A stretch of 8,377 nucleotides of DNA, taken from an uncultured Kineosporia sp. (lineage in GTDB: Bacteria; Actinomycetota; Actinomycetes; Actinomycetales; Kineosporiaceae). Where the stretch lies: contig CALMAR010000501.1 in NCBI GenBank assembly GCA_937859855.1, forward strand, positions 4,785 to 13,161, in the 5' to 3' direction. This document shows, one piece after another, positions 1-5,867 of this stretch. Every line of letters starts with the position of its first letter. Position 1 is the first letter of the stretch. A program made the position numbers and the translations under genes. The notes under the pieces were generated by a model. That model had not been told where the DNA came from. It did no database searches and saw nothing but the letters and a program-made list of their open reading frames with translations.

Positions 1-735
1 CGCCGGATCCAGCCGCTGCCCGCGGGCCAGGATCAGCGCCGCTTGACTCCAGGCCGGCAGGGTCTTGTGGGCACTGATCACCATCGCATCGGCGCCGGCT
101 GCCAGAGCGTGCGGCGGCAGGCCGGGATGAAAGCCGAAGTGGGCGGCCCAGGCCGCGTCCACAATCAATGGGACATCGTGGTCGTGGGCAACCTCAGCCA
201 GCGCGGCGACATCACCGACCGTGCCGGCGTAGGACGGATCTCCGATGAAAACCGCTCGTGCGTGTGGATTCTCGGTCAGCGCGCGAGCGACGTCCGGCGC
301 AGGCACACCGGTGGGCAGCCCGGTCGCGGGATTGATGGCGGGCCGGACCCAGACCGGCCTCAGGCCCGCCAGCACCAGTCCGAGCAGGAGCGAGCGATGC
401 AGGGTCCGGCTCACCACGACCTGGTCGCCGTCTCCGCCGATGGCCAGAGCCAGGGCCTGGTTGGCGTGGGTTGCGCCGCCGGTCGAGAACCGGCAGAAGT
501 CGGCCCCCCAGAGCTGGGCCGCCCGGGCCTCAGCATCGGCCAGCAGGCCCCGGCTCAGCTTGATGGTGTCCAGCCCACCGTACAGCGGGACGTCGCCCGC
601 GATCACGTCACCGGCCAGATCGTGACGCTGCTTGTGGCCGGGAATGGTGAAAGGCGTACTCGGCTGTTCCTGGAACCGCAGCCAGGCGTCGAGCAGCGGT
701 GCGCCGGAGGTGAGGCCGAGCGGGTCCGTGGGCAT
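1..735 (-). CDS. Orn/Lys/Arg decarboxylase-family PLP enzyme, N-terminal part
   Basis: The reading frame is open from an ATG at 735 to the window edge, giving the first 245 residues; the C-terminus is missing. It is a fold-type I PLP enzyme of the Orn/Lys/Arg decarboxylase family, which decarboxylates basic amino acids in polyamine synthesis or acid resistance. Visible signatures are PGHK at residues 32-35, a STGGATHANQA cofactor-binding segment near 90, an Asp (193) in DAAWAAHFGFHP expected to hold the pyridine nitrogen, and SAHKT at 221-225, where Lys224 should form the Schiff base. The short N-terminus, with no wing domain before PGHK, fits the compact Gram-positive/actinobacterial type rather than the large enterobacterial inducible enzymes. 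Ornithine, lysine and arginine specificity cannot be separated from this part. It is divergent from the CpaF-like gene. Confidence 0.9.
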   Translation of the reverse strand, partial: MPTDPLGLTSGAPLLDAWLRFQEQPSTPFTIPGHKQRHDLAGDVIAGDVPLYGGLDTIKLSRGLLADAEARAAQLWGADFCRFSTGGATHANQALALAIGGDGDQVVVSRTLHRSLLLGLVLAGLRPVWVRPAINPATGLPTGVPAPDVARALTENPHARAVFIGDPSYAGTVGDVAALAEVAHDHDVPLIVDAAWAAHFGFHPGLPPHALAAGADAMVISAHKTLPAWSQAALILARGQRLDPA

Positions 736-753
736 GCTGGGTGATCCTGCCGC

Positions 754-784
754 CTGATCGGATCAGCTGGCCAGCGTTGCTGGC
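754..784. promoter_or_regulatory. Two inverted repeats in the divergent intergenic region
   Basis: The gap between the decarboxylase-family gene and the CpaF-like gene is under 80 bp and holds two adjacent perfect inverted repeats. CTGATC-g-GATCAG lies at 754-766 and GCCAGC-gtt-GCTGGC at 770-784. They could be an operator pair or small hairpins in either 5' leader. No clear -35/-10 pair was found, so a regulatory role is inferred from position and symmetry only. Confidence 0.3.
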
Positions 785-811
785 GAACGAGAACTTGCCG
801 TTGGCCGGACG

Positions 812-1747
812 GTGGGTGGGATGGGTTCCTACGCTGGGTTCGTGCCTCGTGACTTGCCGTCCGATCTCATCGATATGGACGAACTGATCTCACTCGGCGT
901 GCTGACGCGACCGGCGGCTGACTTTCTCGCCTTGTGCGTCCGGGAATGCCTCAACATCATGATCAGCGGACTGGCCGGGGCCGGAAAAACGATCGTCCTG
1001 AGTGCGCTGGCGGCGCTGATTCCCAGCGACGAAAAGGTGGCACTGGTCAACGACGCGGGCAAGCTATGCCTGCCTCAGCACAACGTCGCCCGGGTCGAGT
1101 TCGGGCAGGCAAACCCTGGCCCCGACCGGCATGGCCTTGGACTGAGGGCTGGGATCCGCACGGCGTTGCGCGCGCGGCCGGACCGGGTGGTGATCAATGA
1201 CGTCGGGGACGGCGCTGCGGCCATGACGATGCTGCGGGCGATGGTCCCGGGGTCCGTTATTTTGTGGACGACTGATGGCGACAGTCCTGAGCATGCGCTG
1301 TTCCGCTTCGAGACGATGGCCTGGGCATCTGAACGGCGTGTCCCCATTCTGGGGATTCGCGAGATGGTCGCCGCAGGGGTCGATCTCGTCGTACAGGTGG
1401 GCCGCGACCGCGGCGGAAGGCAGCGGATCAGCCGGATCACCGGTGTGATGGGCATGCGGGCAGCCGTCGTCGACCTGGAAGACATCTTCGTGAGTGACCC
1501 GGCTGCTGCCGTGGACGCCGGCCGCCAGCTCGAGACCGCGCTACGGCCGGTTGGGGATCCGATTCGGTTCCTCGGGCACCTGCGGCCCAACAGCGCGGCC
1601 ATCCATGAGCTCATGACTGATCAGGCCGCCGATGACCGGCAGGACGATGTCCGCGATGAGCCGGGCCCCGCCTGGATCACGAGCCGGAGACTCGCTGGTG
1701 CCGCCCACCGGCACATTCGTACTCCGCCGATCCGCCACCGGCGGTGA
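812..1747 (+). CDS. Divergent, N-terminally short CpaF/VirB11-like secretion ATPase
   Basis: The 311-residue product aligns by eye with the ATPase core of CpaF/TadA, the motor of Tad pili and type II/IV-like secretion. Order of matches: DELISLGVLT (23-32), RECLNIMISG (44-53), Walker A GLAGAGKT (53-60), NDAGKL (80-85) at the Asp-box position, RARPDRVV (120-127), and IREMVAAGVDLVVQVGRDRGG in the C-terminal half. CpaF proteins usually exceed 400 residues; here the long N-terminal domain is absent and an in-frame stop at 755-757 rules out extension. Key positions differ: the usual GEVRG Walker B/Glu region reads NDVGDG (129-134), and the TTIHAN His box reads TTDGDS (153-158). ATPase activity is therefore doubtful. 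No tadB/tadC-like genes lie nearby. The start is a GTG at 812; ATG 821, preceded by GGTGGG, is a good alternative. It may be a decaying orphan or a repurposed paralogue. Confidence 0.75.
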   Translation: MGGMGSYAGFVPRDLPSDLIDMDELISLGVLTRPAADFLALCVRECLNIMISGLAGAGKTIVLSALAALIPSDEKVALVNDAGKLCLPQHNVARVEFGQANPGPDRHGLGLRAGIRTALRARPDRVVINDVGDGAAAMTMLRAMVPGSVILWTTDGDSPEHALFRFETMAWASERRVPILGIREMVAAGVDLVVQVGRDRGGRQRISRITGVMGMRAAVVDLEDIFVSDPAAAVDAGRQLETALRPVGDPIRFLGHLRPNSAAIHELMTDQAADDRQDDVRDEPGPAWITSRRLAGAAHRHIRTPPIRHRR

Positions 1748-1780
1748 ATTGGGCTGACACCCGGCGGACCGGCTGGTCTT

Positions 1781-1843
1781 CGTTTGTGCTGGTGTGGCGG
1801 GTGTGAGGTTCGAACCTTCCTAGGCTGAGCCGTCTGATTACAG
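1781..1843 (-). pseudogene. tRNA-Tyr 3'-half remnant (att-like repeat, left copy)
   Basis: These 63 bp match the 3' half of the intact tRNA-Tyr at 3419-3482 (64 bp) with four substitutions and one deleted base. The match runs from the anticodon loop through the variable arm, T arm and acceptor 3' strand to 14 bp past the tRNA end. The outer 24 bp and the 19 bp beside the anticodon are identical. The T stem is no longer paired and there is no 5' half, so it cannot be a working tRNA. A detached 3' copy downstream of an intact tRNA in the same orientation is the usual scar of an element integrated at a tRNA gene. Confidence 0.85.
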
Positions 1844-1850
1844 ACGGCTC
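1827..1850. repeat. Perfect 10-bp inverted repeat at the tRNA-remnant edge
   Basis: GAGCCGTCTG and CAGACGGCTC flank a 4-nt ATTA loop. Half of the stem is the tRNA-Tyr anticodon 3' strand and variable arm; the other half is not tRNA sequence. It looks like the symmetrical core of an attachment site centred on the anticodon loop. A hairpin terminator for the CpaF-like gene is possible, but no good T tract follows (TGGTATTTGG). Confidence 0.55.
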
Positions 1851-2026
1851 TGGTATTTGGATGCTCATGCCGATGACCTGCGACGGACGACCTCGCAGCC
1901 TCAGATGCGGGCGATGTGGCGTGGATTTGGCAACAAGTCATCTCATCAAAACCGGCACCCAATCATTCCGCCTCGTCCAGGCCAAGCCGTTCAGCTCGCC
2001 CACAGCTGATAGCCGCCACCGGCGTT

Positions 2027-2554
2027 TCAGGTCAGACCGGCGACGAACTGGTCCAGATGGTTACGGCCGACGTCCCAGCCATTGAGCCCGCTGGCCGCAT
2101 TGATGTGACCAAACGGTCCCAGCTGCAATAGCTTCGCTCCCCACGCCGTCGCCAGCTCGACGGCGACCGAGTTTGCGCAGAATGGATCGTTCGTCGAGGA
2201 CAGCACGACGCTCGGGATAGGAAGCGTCGCCGCCGGTCGATCAAACCCAACAGCCGCCGGAAACGAAGGCCCATTTCGGTCCGGCGGAGCGACCAGGAAC
2301 GCCCCCAAGACACCGCTTCGAGGGTTGTCGCTCAACCACGCAGCAGCAGCCAAGCAGCCCAGACTATGGGCAACGAGGACGGTCTCCGCCCCCGCCACCC
2401 GGCTGATCGCCACACTCCATTCGGCCTCCGTCACGTCCTCCCAGGAGGAAGGTTCGATCCTGACCGCGCGATCGCCCAATCCGCGTTCCCAGATCGTCTG
2501 CCAATGACCGGCACCGGACCCTCCGTGTCCAGGGATCATCACATAGCTCACCAC
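2027..2554 (-). CDS. RBBP9/YdeN-family serine hydrolase (alpha/beta fold)
   Basis: A 175-residue cytosolic alpha/beta hydrolase of the small RBBP9/YdeN type. The family signature IPGHGGSGAGHWQTIWE sits at residues 7-23. The nucleophile elbow is AHSLGC with Ser64; the likely acid is Asp123 in STNDPFC and the base His150 in GHINAASGLNGW. Length matches the family (about 170-190). The GTG start at 2554 is chosen because a full AGGAGG (complement of 2561-2566) lies 6 nt upstream; the ATG at 2539 would lose the first strand. The natural substrate is unknown, and members are generally called esterase-like. It lies inside the tRNA-Tyr-bounded segment and is divergent from an Lrp/AsnC regulator that may control it. 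Confidence 0.88.
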   Translation of the reverse strand: MVSYVMIPGHGGSGAGHWQTIWERGLGDRAVRIEPSSWEDVTEAEWSVAISRVAGAETVLVAHSLGCLAAAAWLSDNPRSGVLGAFLVAPPDRNGPSFPAAVGFDRPAATLPIPSVVLSSTNDPFCANSVAVELATAWGAKLLQLGPFGHINAASGLNGWDVGRNHLDQFVAGLT

Positions 2555-2600
2555 TGAAATCCTCCTGCAACGTCCTGAGCTTGGGGCCGACAGGAGCAGC

Positions 2601-2643
2601 GAACCATCGAATCATCAGACTGAGGTCCACCGACTGATGGTTC
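2601..2643. promoter_or_regulatory. Candidate operator of the Lrp/AsnC regulator
   Basis: The divergent gap holds 8-bp inverted arms GAACCATC (2601-2608) and GATGGTTC (2636-2643), with a second 6-bp pair, CATCAG (2613-2618) and CTGATG (2634-2639), nested inside. Lrp/AsnC proteins typically bind such spaced inverted half-sites beside their own gene. The right arm covers the first possible ATG (2637), which favours a start further in. Binding is inferred. Confidence 0.4.
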
Positions 2644-2666
2644 ATAATCAAATGGTGGACAACGCG

Positions 2667-3098
2667 ATGACATCACTCGATCGCACCGACATCGAGATCC
2701 TGCGACTCCTTCGATCCGAAGGCCGGCTGGGGGGCGCCGAGATTGGCCGGCGGGTCAACCTGTCTCAGCCCGCCGTGTCCGCACGGATCAAACGGCTCGA
2801 GGACGACAAGATCATCACCGGCTACCACGCGCAGATCGACCGGCGCCGGCTCGGCATGACCATCCACGCCGTCGCTCGACTCCGAACTACCCAAGCCAAC
2901 ATCACCCAGGCCCTGGAACTTTTCCGCACTACCCCGGAAATCGTCACCATCTACAGGCTGACCGGCGAAGACTGCTTCCTCCTGGACCTGCACGCCGCCG
3001 ACGCAGAACGCCTGGAAACGATCGTCGACAGCATCGCGCGATTCGGTCCTGTCACCACCTCGCTCGTCCTACGGGATTACCCAGCGACAACGCCCTAA
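2667..3098 (+). CDS. Lrp/AsnC-family transcriptional regulator
   Basis: A 143-residue protein with the typical Lrp layout: an N-terminal winged HTH starting SLDRTDIEILRLL, with recognition region VNLSQPAVSARIKRLEDDKII, then an RAM ligand-binding domain (IHAVARLRT ... VTIYRLTGEDCFLLDLHA). Members form dimers to octamers and respond to amino acids or other small ligands. Start ATG 2667 puts LDRTD at the expected distance and follows GGTGGA (2654-2659). ATG 2637 and ATG 2652 are in frame upstream; 2637 lies within an inverted repeat that looks like an operator. It is divergent from the hydrolase, the usual arrangement of a local regulator and its target. The ligand cannot be read from the sequence. 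Confidence 0.9.
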   Translation: MTSLDRTDIEILRLLRSEGRLGGAEIGRRVNLSQPAVSARIKRLEDDKIITGYHAQIDRRRLGMTIHAVARLRTTQANITQALELFRTTPEIVTIYRLTGEDCFLLDLHAADAERLETIVDSIARFGPVTTSLVLRDYPATTP

Positions 3099-3102
3099 TA
3101 CT

Positions 3103-3240
3103 CCAGCCGTAGGGTCTCGAATCTTGCGCTGCATCGCCGTTTCGGCAGAGGGGGAGAGGATCCTCCTCGTCTCGCTGCCAGGCGGCCAGGGCTGCATTGG
3201 CGAGATGTCGAGGCAGCACGACGGTCCTGCGTCTGACTGC
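3103..3240 (-). pseudogene. Possible tyrosine-recombinase (integrase) fragment
   Basis: The minus-strand frame here encodes RRRTVVLPRHLANAALAAW followed by QRDEEDPLPLCRNGD. This resembles the stretch of phage-type integrases between the first catalytic Arg and the HxLRH box (R-R-T-V-x-LP, a helix, then a Leu/Phe-Cys/Pro...NG turn). The catalytic Arg, His and Tyr boxes are not present, so at most it is a remnant. Its position just inside the intact tRNA-Tyr is where an island integrase is expected. The match is by eye over about 35 residues and could be chance. Confidence 0.22.
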
Positions 3241-3338
3241 GTTCTCAGGACGTGATCTGGATGCAGCATGTCCGATCACCATCGGCCCACTGCAGTTCGG
3301 CAAGCCTGGGCGCGCCCTCGGCGTGAGCATCCGCAACA

Positions 3339-3366
3339 AGCCGGTTCCAGCCGGTTCCAGCCGGAT
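3339..3366. repeat. 10-bp tandem repeat near the tRNA-Tyr junction
   Basis: CCGGTTCCAG occurs twice in tandem (3341-3350, 3351-3360), followed by a third, diverged CCGGATCAAC. It lies about 70 bp inside the island from the intact tRNA. It could be a pair of integrase arm-type binding sites or simple slippage. The rest of the 330-bp gap between the Lrp gene and the tRNA holds the possible integrase fragment and the terminator listed separately. Confidence 0.55.
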
Positions 3367-3383
3367 CAACCGGACAGGATGAG

Positions 3384-3422
3384 AACGGCCCCCCACTGCG
3401 TTTCCGCTGGTGAGGGGCCGTT
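3384..3422 (-). terminator. Hairpin terminator downstream of tRNA-Tyr
   Basis: AACGGCCCC (3384-3392) pairs perfectly with GGGGCCGTT (3414-3422), a 9-bp stem with a 21-nt loop, starting about 10 nt beyond the tRNA 3' end. It fits a factor-independent terminator for tRNA-Tyr. In the plus direction the stem ends in TTTGTG, so it may also stop transcripts from the Lrp/AsnC side. Confidence 0.65.
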
Positions 3423-3432
3423 TGTGCTGGTG

Positions 3433-3514
3433 TGGCGGGTGTAGGGTTCGAACCTACGTAGGCTGAGCCGTCTGATTTACAGTCAGATCCCTTTGGCCAC
3501 TCGGGCAACCCGCC
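3433..3514 (-). tRNA. tRNA-Tyr (anticodon GTA)
   Basis: An 82-nt class II tRNA. The acceptor stem GGCGGGT pairs with ACCCGCC, with discriminator A. The anticodon stem-loop is TCTGA-CTGTAAA-TCAGA with anticodon GTA (complement of 3478-3480). A long variable arm around GGC-TCA-GCC is typical of bacterial tRNA-Tyr, and the T arm GTAGG-TTCGAAC-CCTAC is intact. CCA is not encoded (CAC follows the discriminator). It lies 96 bp downstream of the efflux pump gene on the same strand. Its 3' half is the right-hand attachment repeat of the island. Confidence 0.97.
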
Positions 3515-3540
3515 GCGGTGTCGCCAGAGCCTGAGTACGG

Positions 3541-3577
3541 CTCCGGCGGCGAGCCAACGATAGCAACAGCGCCGGAG
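3541..3577 (-). terminator. Possible hairpin between the MFS gene and tRNA-Tyr
   Basis: CTCCGGCG (3541-3548) and CGCCGGAG (3570-3577) form an 8-bp GC-rich stem with a 21-nt loop, 34 bp past the stop of the efflux gene on the minus strand. No T tract follows, so it is only a weak candidate for termination of the efflux transcript before tRNA-Tyr. Confidence 0.3.
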
Positions 3578-3610
3578 TGGTCGCGCGCCCTAATCCGCAA
3601 GATCACGAGC

Positions 3611-5191
3611 TCAGCCCGCGGGAGTGGACTCGAGGTCACGCTTTTGAGGAGTGCCAGCTGCGCCGGTGGCATGACGGGCGGGCAGGAAGATCAGCACCGC
3701 GATCGCCGCCACTGCCGTCGCCCCCGCCGAGACCAGCGACCCGGCTTGCAGGCCGTCCATGAACGCGGACCGGACGGCGGCCACCGCCTGCGCGTGCGCC
3801 GCTGCGGGCAAGGAATCGGCCACGGCCAGACCAGCGACTACTGATTCGCGAGCCGGCGCCAGAGCACCCTGGGGCAGCCCCAGCCCGGCCAGCGCGTCGG
3901 CCAGCCGCGGGCCGTAGATCGAGCTCATCACCGAGCCGACCACCGCCACGCCCAGGGTTCCGCCGACCTCCCGCGTGGTGTCGTTCACCGCCGATCCGGC
4001 TCCGGCCTTAGCCAGCGGCAGTGCGCCCATGATCGCGTCGGTGGCCGGCCCAGCGGTCAGAGCCAGGCCTGCGGCCATCGCTGACATCGCAATGATCACC
4101 CGGCCCCAATAGGCCGAATCCACCGACGAGCCAGCCGCCAGCACGAAACCGAGGCTCATCAGCGCCAAGCCACACGCCACCACCCTGGTCGAGCCGAACC
4201 GCTTCATCAGCAGAATCGCGACCGGCGACAGAGCGCCGGTGACGATGGCGAATGGCAGCGTCGCCAAACCGGCCCGCAACGTTCCGTAGCCGCGCACCGA
4301 CTGGAAGTACTGGGTGATCAGGAAGATGAAGCCGAACAATCCGAAGAATGCCATCGTGATCGCTCCGCTGGCCGCCGAGAAGCGCCGGTTGCGGAACAGG
4401 GTGACGTCGAACAGTGGGTCGCGCCGACCGGCCTCCCAGGCGGCGAAGGCGCCCAGCACTCCCAGTGATCCGGCCAGGCCCAGCAGGGTGGTCAGCGACG
4501 TCCAGCCATGATCCGGTGCTTCGATCACGGCCCAGACCAGCAGGCTGACCCCGGTGATGGAACCGAGCGCTCCGCCGATGTCGAACCGGCCGGGCTGCTC
4601 GTCGCGCGACTCCGGCAGCAATCGCCAGCCCGCGGCCAGCGCCAGCGCGACGAACGGCACGTTGACCAGGAAGACCGAGTTCCAGGCGAAGTGCTCCAGC
4701 AGTACGCCACCGCTGACCGGCCCGATCGCGACGGCAAGGCCGGAGACTCCGGCCCAGACTCCGATTGCGGTGGCCCGCTCCCGGGAGTCGGTGAAGATGT
4801 TGGACAGCAGGCCAAGGGTGGCCGGGTAGATCAGCGCTGCGCCGATGCCCATTGCGGCCCGGCCCGCGATCAGCTGGCCGGTGGTGTGGGCCGCGGCCGA
4901 AGCCAGCGACGTCAGGGCGAACAGCACCAGGCCCAGGCGCAGCATGGCCGACCGGCCGAACCGGTCGCCCAGGTGGCCGCCGACCAGTAACAGGCCGGCG
5001 AAGACCAGGGTGTAGGCGTCCACGATCCACTGCAGCGCGCTGGTTGAGGCGCCGAGGTCCTGGCTCAAGGTGGGCAGCGCCACGTTCACGATCGTGTTGT
5101 CCACCGTCACCAGCAGCACACTGAGGCAGAGAACGACCAGCATCCACCAGCGACGGGGATCGGGCTGCGCGAATGATCCAGCAGACGTCAT
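3611..5191 (-). CDS. MFS drug-efflux permease, DHA2 (EmrB/QacA) family, 14 TM
   Basis: A 526-residue inner-membrane proton antiporter of the DHA2 family, expected to export toxic compounds. Signatures: motif D1 DNTIVNVALP (31-40), QWIVDAYTL (54-62), motif A GGHLGDRFGRS (71-81), an R in AGRAAMGIGAALIYP (109-123), and motif C around GLAVAIGPVSGGVL (151-164). The length and hydrophobic pattern fit 14 helices. ATG 5191 is chosen because GAGGGAG (complement of 5198-5204) lies 6 nt upstream; a longer frame back to 5281 would run through the operator and into tetR. The neighbouring divergent TetR gene and shared operator indicate ligand-inducible expression. The substrate is not predictable from the sequence. 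Confidence 0.95.
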   Translation of the reverse strand: MTSAGSFAQPDPRRWWMLVVLCLSVLLVTVDNTIVNVALPTLSQDLGASTSALQWIVDAYTLVFAGLLLVGGHLGDRFGRSAMLRLGLVLFALTSLASAAAHTTGQLIAGRAAMGIGAALIYPATLGLLSNIFTDSRERATAIGVWAGVSGLAVAIGPVSGGVLLEHFAWNSVFLVNVPFVALALAAGWRLLPESRDEQPGRFDIGGALGSITGVSLLVWAVIEAPDHGWTSLTTLLGLAGSLGVLGAFAAWEAGRRDPLFDVTLFRNRRFSAASGAITMAFFGLFGFIFLITQYFQSVRGYGTLRAGLATLPFAIVTGALSPVAILLMKRFGSTRVVACGLALMSLGFVLAAGSSVDSAYWGRVIIAMSAMAAGLALTAGPATDAIMGALPLAKAGAGSAVNDTTREVGGTLGVAVVGSVMSSIYGPRLADALAGLGLPQGALAPARESVVAGLAVADSLPAAAHAQAVAAVRSAFMDGLQAGSLVSAGATAVAAIAVLIFLPARHATGAAGTPQKRDLESTPAG

Positions 5192-5204
5192 CAGGAACTC
5201 CCTC

Positions 5205-5242
5205 GTAGAACAACGTGCTATAAATATGGCACGTCGTTCTAC
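5205..5242. promoter_or_regulatory. Shared TetR operator and divergent promoter
   Basis: A 38-bp near-perfect palindrome: left arm GTAGAACAACGTGC (5205-5218), right arm GCACGTCGTTCTAC (5229-5242), 13 of 14 positions complementary, around a 10-bp AT-rich centre TATAAATATG. In the plus direction TGC-TATAAA (5216-5224) is a good extended -10 for tetR. In the minus direction TTGCCA (complement of 5247-5252) with CATATT 18 bp on is a plausible exporter promoter. Repressor binding here would block both promoters, giving autoregulated, inducible efflux. The symmetry is seen directly; binding is inferred. Confidence 0.85.
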
Positions 5243-5267
5243 GGCCTGGCAAGACAGGATAGGAAAC

Positions 5268-5867
5268 GTGAACCCCGCCAAGGCGCCTCGCAGCCGGACC
5301 CCGAGCCGGGACCTGTCCGCCGCTCTGGCCGACGCGGCCGAGGCCGTCCTGGTCCGGGACGGCGCCGCAGCGGTGACCGTGCGGGCGGTGGCGGCCGAGG
5401 CCGGGGTGGCTCCGATGGGGGTCTACAACCGGTTCGGCAGTAAGGACGGCTTGATCGATGCCTTGCTGATCCGGGGATTCAGCGGCCTGCGGGACGCCAT
5501 CCAGGCCTCCGGTACCCAGGATCCGATCGAGCGGCTGTACCGCTCGGGCCAGCAGTACCGGCAGTTCGCGATCAGCCACCGGCAGCACTACGCGCTGATG
5601 TTCGAGGGAGTTCTCCCGATCGCCGAGGTCTCGCCGGAACTGGGCGATGTCGCCAGCGCCACCTTCAACACTCTGGTCAGCCATGTGGAGTACGCGATGG
5701 CAGCCGGCGCCTTGACCGACGACGATCCGCGTGAGGTGGCTCAGAACATCTGGAGCACGGTGCACGGTGCCGTCGCTCTGGAGCTGACCCACAACGCCCA
5801 GATCCCCGATCCGGCCGAGAACTACGAGCGCCTGCTACAGATGATCATCCGGGGATTCAGGGCCTGA
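5268..5867 (+). CDS. TetR-family repressor with WHG C-terminal domain
   Basis: A 199-residue repressor. The N-terminal HTH covers about residues 17-62, including TVRAVAAEAGVAPMGVYNRFGSK (37-59) in which GVYNRF is the recognition helix. The C-terminal half carries the W-x3-HG signature in IWSTVHGAVALEL (161-173), which defines the WHG ligand/dimer domain. GTG 5268 is preferred: AGGATAGG (5256-5263) precedes it and the extended -10 at 5216-5224 leaves a normal leader. The in-frame ATG 5226 lies inside the operator and too close to that -10. It most likely represses the adjacent efflux pump and itself. Its stop codon overlaps the first unit of an 11-bp tandem repeat. Confidence 0.93.
   Translation: MNPAKAPRSRTPSRDLSAALADAAEAVLVRDGAAAVTVRAVAAEAGVAPMGVYNRFGSKDGLIDALLIRGFSGLRDAIQASGTQDPIERLYRSGQQYRQFAISHRQHYALMFEGVLPIAEVSPELGDVASATFNTLVSHVEYAMAAGALTDDDPREVAQNIWSTVHGAVALELTHNAQIPDPAENYERLLQMIIRGFRA

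Larger units (their letters stand above)
1781..3482. mobile_element. Small tRNA-Tyr-bounded genomic island (decayed integrative element)
   Basis: The segment is bounded by direct copies of the 3' half of tRNA-Tyr (1781-1843 and 3419-3482), with the whole tRNA reconstituted at the right end. Cargo is a serine hydrolase and a divergent Lrp/AsnC regulator. A possible tyrosine-recombinase fragment lies next to the intact tRNA, where integrases usually sit. No full integrase, excisionase or replication gene is present, so it is immobile on its own. The non-coding part at 1851-2026 shows no gene I can support. The repeat and its geometry are seen directly; the insertion history is inferred. Alternatively, it may be the leftover of a larger deleted island. 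Confidence 0.65.

Noticed and set aside
43..744. 233-codon plus-strand frame opposite the decarboxylase-family gene
   Set aside because: Shadow of the minus-strand gene, which has the full PLP-enzyme motifs in the opposite direction.
1790..1870. A second functional tRNA-Tyr on the minus strand
   Set aside because: No 5' acceptor strand or D arm is present, and the T stem is mismatched; it is only a 3' remnant.
1851..2026. Small protein at 1861-2085 (plus) with a CGRCG pair
   Set aside because: Only one Cys pair, no ribosome site, and it overlaps the end of the hydrolase gene on the other strand; not enough to call a gene.
3197..3382. 61-codon plus-strand frame between the Lrp/AsnC gene and tRNA-Tyr
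   Set aside because: No ribosome site or motif, and it contains the tandem 10-mers; it looks like chance in a non-coding stretch.
5226..5267. ATG 5226 as the tetR start
   Set aside because: It lies inside the operator, overlaps the promoter core and has no ribosome site, while GTG 5268 has a good one and gives a normal TetR N-terminus.
4008..5792. 594-codon open frame on the minus strand across the MFS and tetR genes
   Set aside because: It has no recognisable domain and is rich in Arg, Gly and Pro, as expected for an off-frame reading of high-GC genes. The MFS and TetR frames have clear motifs and ribosome sites.
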